Positions 5,721-7,926 of a DNA stretch of 7,926 nt are shown one piece after another. The notes under the pieces are model-generated. The model saw only the letters and a program-made list of their open reading frames with translations. It was not told the DNA's origin and ran no database searches. Position numbers and translations under genes: made by a program. Origin of the DNA: Candidatus Bathyarchaeota archaeon B23 (lineage in GTDB: Archaea > Thermoproteota > Bathyarchaeia > TCS64 > B23); NCBI GenBank assembly GCA_001593875.1, contig LUCA01000026.1, forward strand, positions 1 through 7,926, written 5' to 3'. How positions within the stretch are numbered: position 1 is the stretch's first letter; the number at the start of each line of letters is the position of its first letter.

Positions 5721-7775
5721 TTATATGCTCCTCTTATAGTATCCAGGCCTCGGGGAGTAGATGATGCCATCCCTCATCAGTATCCCTATCAGCCTCGTCG
5801 CCTCGCCTCGCTCTATGCCGTACTCCTCCTGCAGCGCCTTGTAGAGGTCCTCATCCTTCACCACCCCCGTCTCCTTCTCCATCTCGGCGATGAGTTCCAG
5901 CACCCTCTGGAGCCTCACTTGGAGGCTTCTGGGCTTCCCGGTCATGATGACGTCGATGTCTATCGCCCCCGTCGAGAGGTCGATGCCGACCTGCTGTAGG
6001 CTGTACTGCATGAGGGCGATGACAGCCTCGGCGTCCTCGATGGTCACCTCCTCCCGTAGATGAACCCTGGCTCTGGCCTCCGCCAGCCTGATGAGGGATT
6101 CGAGCTGCCTCGGCGTTATGCTGATGGGCGACGTCTCACCCCCCTCCCTGGAGGCGGCCCTCATCTTCAGGTAGAACCCCTTAAACCGCTCCATCACCTC
6201 CTCGGTGATGACGGGGTTGATCCTCTTCGCATAGCCGATATACTTCCTCAGCAGCTCCTGATCGATGGGAGGCTTCACCGGCGCCTTCGAATACCTATGC
6301 AGCTTCAATATGTGCTCTGCGAGCTTCGCATCCCTCTCCTCCTCAGGCTGATCCCGTAGGACGAAGATGAGGTCGAAGCGGCTGAGGATGGTGACGGGGA
6401 GATTGATGTTCTCGGCCACCGTCTGATAGGGGTTGTAGCGGCCCAACGCCGGGTTGGCGGCGGCGAGGATGGAGGTCCTGGCGTTGAGCGTCGCCACGAT
6501 GCCGCCCTTCGCTATGGAGACCACCTGCTGCTCCATCGCCGGATGGATGGCGCTTCGGTCCTCATCCCTCATCTTCTCTATCTCGTCGATGCAGCAGACG
6601 CCCATGTCTCCGAGGACGAGGGCCCCCGCCTCCAGGACGAAGTTTCCGGTGCCCCCCTCCCTCACGACGGCGGCCGTCAACCCCGCTGCGGTGGATCCCC
6701 TCCCCGTGGTGTAGAGGCCCCTGGGGGCGACCTTGGCGGAGTATTGGAGAAGCTGGCTCTTCCCCACCCCCGGGTCTCCGACGAGGAGGATGTTTACATC
6801 CCCCCTGATCCTGACGTCGGGGAGCTCCTTGGTGACGCCCCCGAAGAGGAGGTACATGATGGCCTCCTTCACATGCTCGTAGCCGTAGATGGAGGGGGCT
6901 ATCGACTGGAGTATCTTACGGTGTATCCAGGGGTCTGAGGCCAACTCCTTGATCCTTTCCTCGTCCTCCGGGGTGATCTCCAGCATCTCCAGCTCCCGGC
7001 CGCTCACCTCCAGGTTGTTGGCCTCGAGGATGAGGTCGAAGGCCCTGAGGGTTCCGCCTCGACCCTGCCTCTGAACCAGGTCGATGACGCCCACCACCGC
7101 CACCCGGTCGCCGGGCCTGGCCACGTCGACGAGGTCGTCCTTCAGGAAGACGTTCAGCGACCGGGGCAGCTGACCTGGCGGGAGCTCCTCAGGCATCTCC
7201 TGGATCGTGATCCTCTGCGAGTCGATGAAGGTGGACTCCTTGGGGACGAGTTCGAAGCCCCGCTTACGGCCGCAGGAGGGGCACTCCGTCGGCGTCCTCA
7301 GGTATTGGGCTCCCTGCTCCAGGTAGATGAGCTCCCCGCAGCTCCGGCATCTGAAGACGGCCTTGACGAGGAGGGGCATCACCGCCGTCGCCCTGACGAT
7401 GATGCCGTTCACCATCACCAGTCGACCTATGTTGTGGGAGCTTATCCTCCTCAGCGGCGTCTCCTGGGGCAGCCCCCTAAACCTCACGTGGACCCTGCCG
7501 ACGGCCTCGGCGTACTCGGGGTCCCTCATCCTCAGCTTCGCCAACACCACCGCGTCGAACTTGGGGAGATACTCCGCTGGGTCGCCTAGCACGGCCCGGG
7601 CGAGGTCCACGTCGTAGGCGTAGAGGTCTGAGAAGTCGACGACGAGGGACTTCGACCCCTTGACGGCCATCTCTGAGACGGCCCTCTCGTATTTGAGGCC
7701 CCCCCTCAGATCCTTGAACTCCTCTATGAAGCGGGTGAAGGCCTCCTCAGCCGCCATGAGGGTGGAGAGGGTCAT
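5721..7775 (-). CDS. mcm: MCM replicative DNA helicase
   Basis: A 684-residue archaeal minichromosome maintenance protein, the hexameric 3'-5' AAA+ helicase of replication forks, complete and of normal length. The N-terminal domain has a Cys4 zinc site (Cys143, Cys146, Cys165, Cys168), an OB-fold region with ELPPGQLPRSL (197-207) and a basic hairpin near 234-244. The AAA+ domain shows Walker A GDPGVGKS (333-340), Walker B CIDEIEKM (395-402), the presensor-1 hairpin with Lys423, sensor 1 AAANP (438-442), arginine finger SRFD (465-468, Arg466) and sensor 2 TPRQLES (554-560, Arg556). A winged-helix domain fills about 615-684. No intein interrupts the ATPase motifs, where archaeal MCMs sometimes carry one. 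The ATG overlaps the stop of the upstream GINS-like gene as ATGA, and GGTGA lies 3 nt before it, so the two are probably translationally coupled. The gene converges on the pyruvate-kinase-like gene. Confidence 0.97.
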   Translation of the reverse strand: MTLSTLMAAEEAFTRFIEEFKDLRGGLKYERAVSEMAVKGSKSLVVDFSDLYAYDVDLARAVLGDPAEYLPKFDAVVLAKLRMRDPEYAEAVGRVHVRFRGLPQETPLRRISSHNIGRLVMVNGIIVRATAVMPLLVKAVFRCRSCGELIYLEQGAQYLRTPTECPSCGRKRGFELVPKESTFIDSQRITIQEMPEELPPGQLPRSLNVFLKDDLVDVARPGDRVAVVGVIDLVQRQGRGGTLRAFDLILEANNLEVSGRELEMLEITPEDEERIKELASDPWIHRKILQSIAPSIYGYEHVKEAIMYLLFGGVTKELPDVRIRGDVNILLVGDPGVGKSQLLQYSAKVAPRGLYTTGRGSTAAGLTAAVVREGGTGNFVLEAGALVLGDMGVCCIDEIEKMRDEDRSAIHPAMEQQVVSIAKGGIVATLNARTSILAAANPALGRYNPYQTVAENINLPVTILSRFDLIFVLRDQPEEERDAKLAEHILKLHRYSKAPVKPPIDQELLRKYIGYAKRINPVITEEVMERFKGFYLKMRAASREGGETSPISITPRQLESLIRLAEARARVHLREEVTIEDAEAVIALMQYSLQQVGIDLSTGAIDIDVIMTGKPRSLQVRLQRVLELIAEMEKETGVVKDEDLYKALQEEYGIERGEATRLIGILMRDGIIYSPRPGYYKRSI

Positions 7776-7926
7776 CGCTCACCCCCCAGCCTCCTCATCT
7801 CGCTCCTCCACTGGGAGATGGAGCCCCTCACCTCGCCGTAGAGGACCTCCTCCTCAGGCTGTAGCACGCCGTGGGGGGCCCTGGCCTCGGAGGCCGCCAT
7901 CCTGACGACGCCTCCGATCCTGCTCT
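7772..7926 (-). CDS. probable GINS-like subunit, C-terminal fragment
   Basis: The last 50 codons of a minus-strand gene that begins outside the window and is too short for automatic listing. The stop TGA (7774-7772) overlaps the mcm ATG. The fragment reads as two amphipathic helices around a proline/glycine break: SRIGGVVRMAASEA, then LQPEEEVLYGEV and SISQWRSEMRRLGGER. The pattern of a basic helix, then L-x-x-E-E-x-x-L-Y, then a helix with Trp-Arg resembles the end of the alpha-helical A domain of archaeal GINS (Sld5/Psf-like) subunits. GINS joins MCM and a Cdc45/RecJ-like protein in the replicative helicase, and gins genes next to mcm are known in archaea. No small beta (B) domain follows, so this would be an A-domain-only or B-A-ordered subunit. 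The call rests on a short fragment plus context. Confidence 0.5.
   Translation of the reverse strand, partial: SRIGGVVRMAASEARAPHGVLQPEEEVLYGEVRGSISQWRSEMRRLGGER
7779..7783 (-). promoter_or_regulatory. Shine-Dalgarno of mcm within the upstream gene
   Basis: Minus-strand GGTGA, inside GGGGGGTGAGCG, lies 3 nt before the mcm ATG. It matches the GGUGA part of the archaeal SD consensus AGGAGGUGA. It supports the ATG at 7775 and coupled translation with the GINS-like gene. Confidence 0.5.

Noticed and set aside
5720..5727. TTTATATG, a TATA-like sequence
   Set aside because: It lies in the mcm stop region with no gene start about 30 nt away on either strand.
5165..5770. 201-residue minus-strand frame opposite the pyruvate-kinase-like gene, running into the end of mcm
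   Set aside because: The plus-strand frame has clear family motifs throughout. The antisense frame is low-complexity Pro/Gly/Asp/Arg.
5721..7775. Possible intein in mcm, since archaeal MCMs sometimes carry one
   Set aside because: Walker A, Walker B, sensor 1 and arginine finger are continuous at normal spacing, and the total length is typical.
1..7926. CRISPR array, tRNA or rRNA gene, transposase, defence island or mobile-element signs
   Set aside because: Genes abut throughout, with no spaced direct repeats, no tRNA-like cloverleaf, no transposase-like protein and no shift in base or codon usage.

Overview
The window is ordinary-looking chromosomal DNA of an archaeon. It carries an archaeal MCM replicative helicase, a Hel308-type Ski2-like helicase and an archaeal pyruvate-kinase-C-terminal-like protein. 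Start contexts mix Shine-Dalgarno-led genes with apparently leaderless ones behind TATA-like boxes. The DNA is GC-rich, uses AGG heavily for arginine, and is packed almost edge to edge with genes. A Thermoproteota/TACK lineage, possibly Bathyarchaeia-like, is my guess from gene content and protein style; the sequence alone does not prove it.

Layout. (A) Positions 18-5076, minus strand, is a probable four-gene unit. In transcription order it holds hel308 (TTG start), a small PUA/EVE-like protein, an asparagine-synthase-like protein without the catalytic Cys2, and a dihydrodipicolinate synthase/N-acetylneuraminate lyase (DHDPS/NAL) superfamily aldolase-like protein. Gaps are 27, 5 and 17 bp, and an oligo-T tract follows the last gene. 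(B) Positions 5077-5134 form a compact divergent promoter region. One near-symmetric AT element lies 29-30 nt from both start codons, and a 6-bp inverted repeat fills the space up to the plus-strand start. (C) Positions 5135-5713, plus strand, encode the pyruvate kinase alpha/beta-like protein, which converges on mcm with 7 bp between stop codons. (D) Positions 5721-7926, minus strand, hold mcm and, overlapping its start by ATGA, the C-terminal end of an upstream gene that looks like a GINS alpha-helical domain.

How they work together. The GINS-like fragment and MCM would be translationally coupled parts of the replicative (CMG-like) helicase. Hel308, on its own promoter 0.6 kb away, acts in fork repair. 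The three genes after hel308 do not form a recognised pathway. Two of them keep the fold of a well-known enzyme but have lost signature residues, so their default names should not be taken literally. I see no mobile element, CRISPR array, RNA gene or intein. No gene-free stretch exceeds 60 bp. I do not find a convincing new multi-gene system; the most interesting items are the two altered enzymes and the divergent control region.
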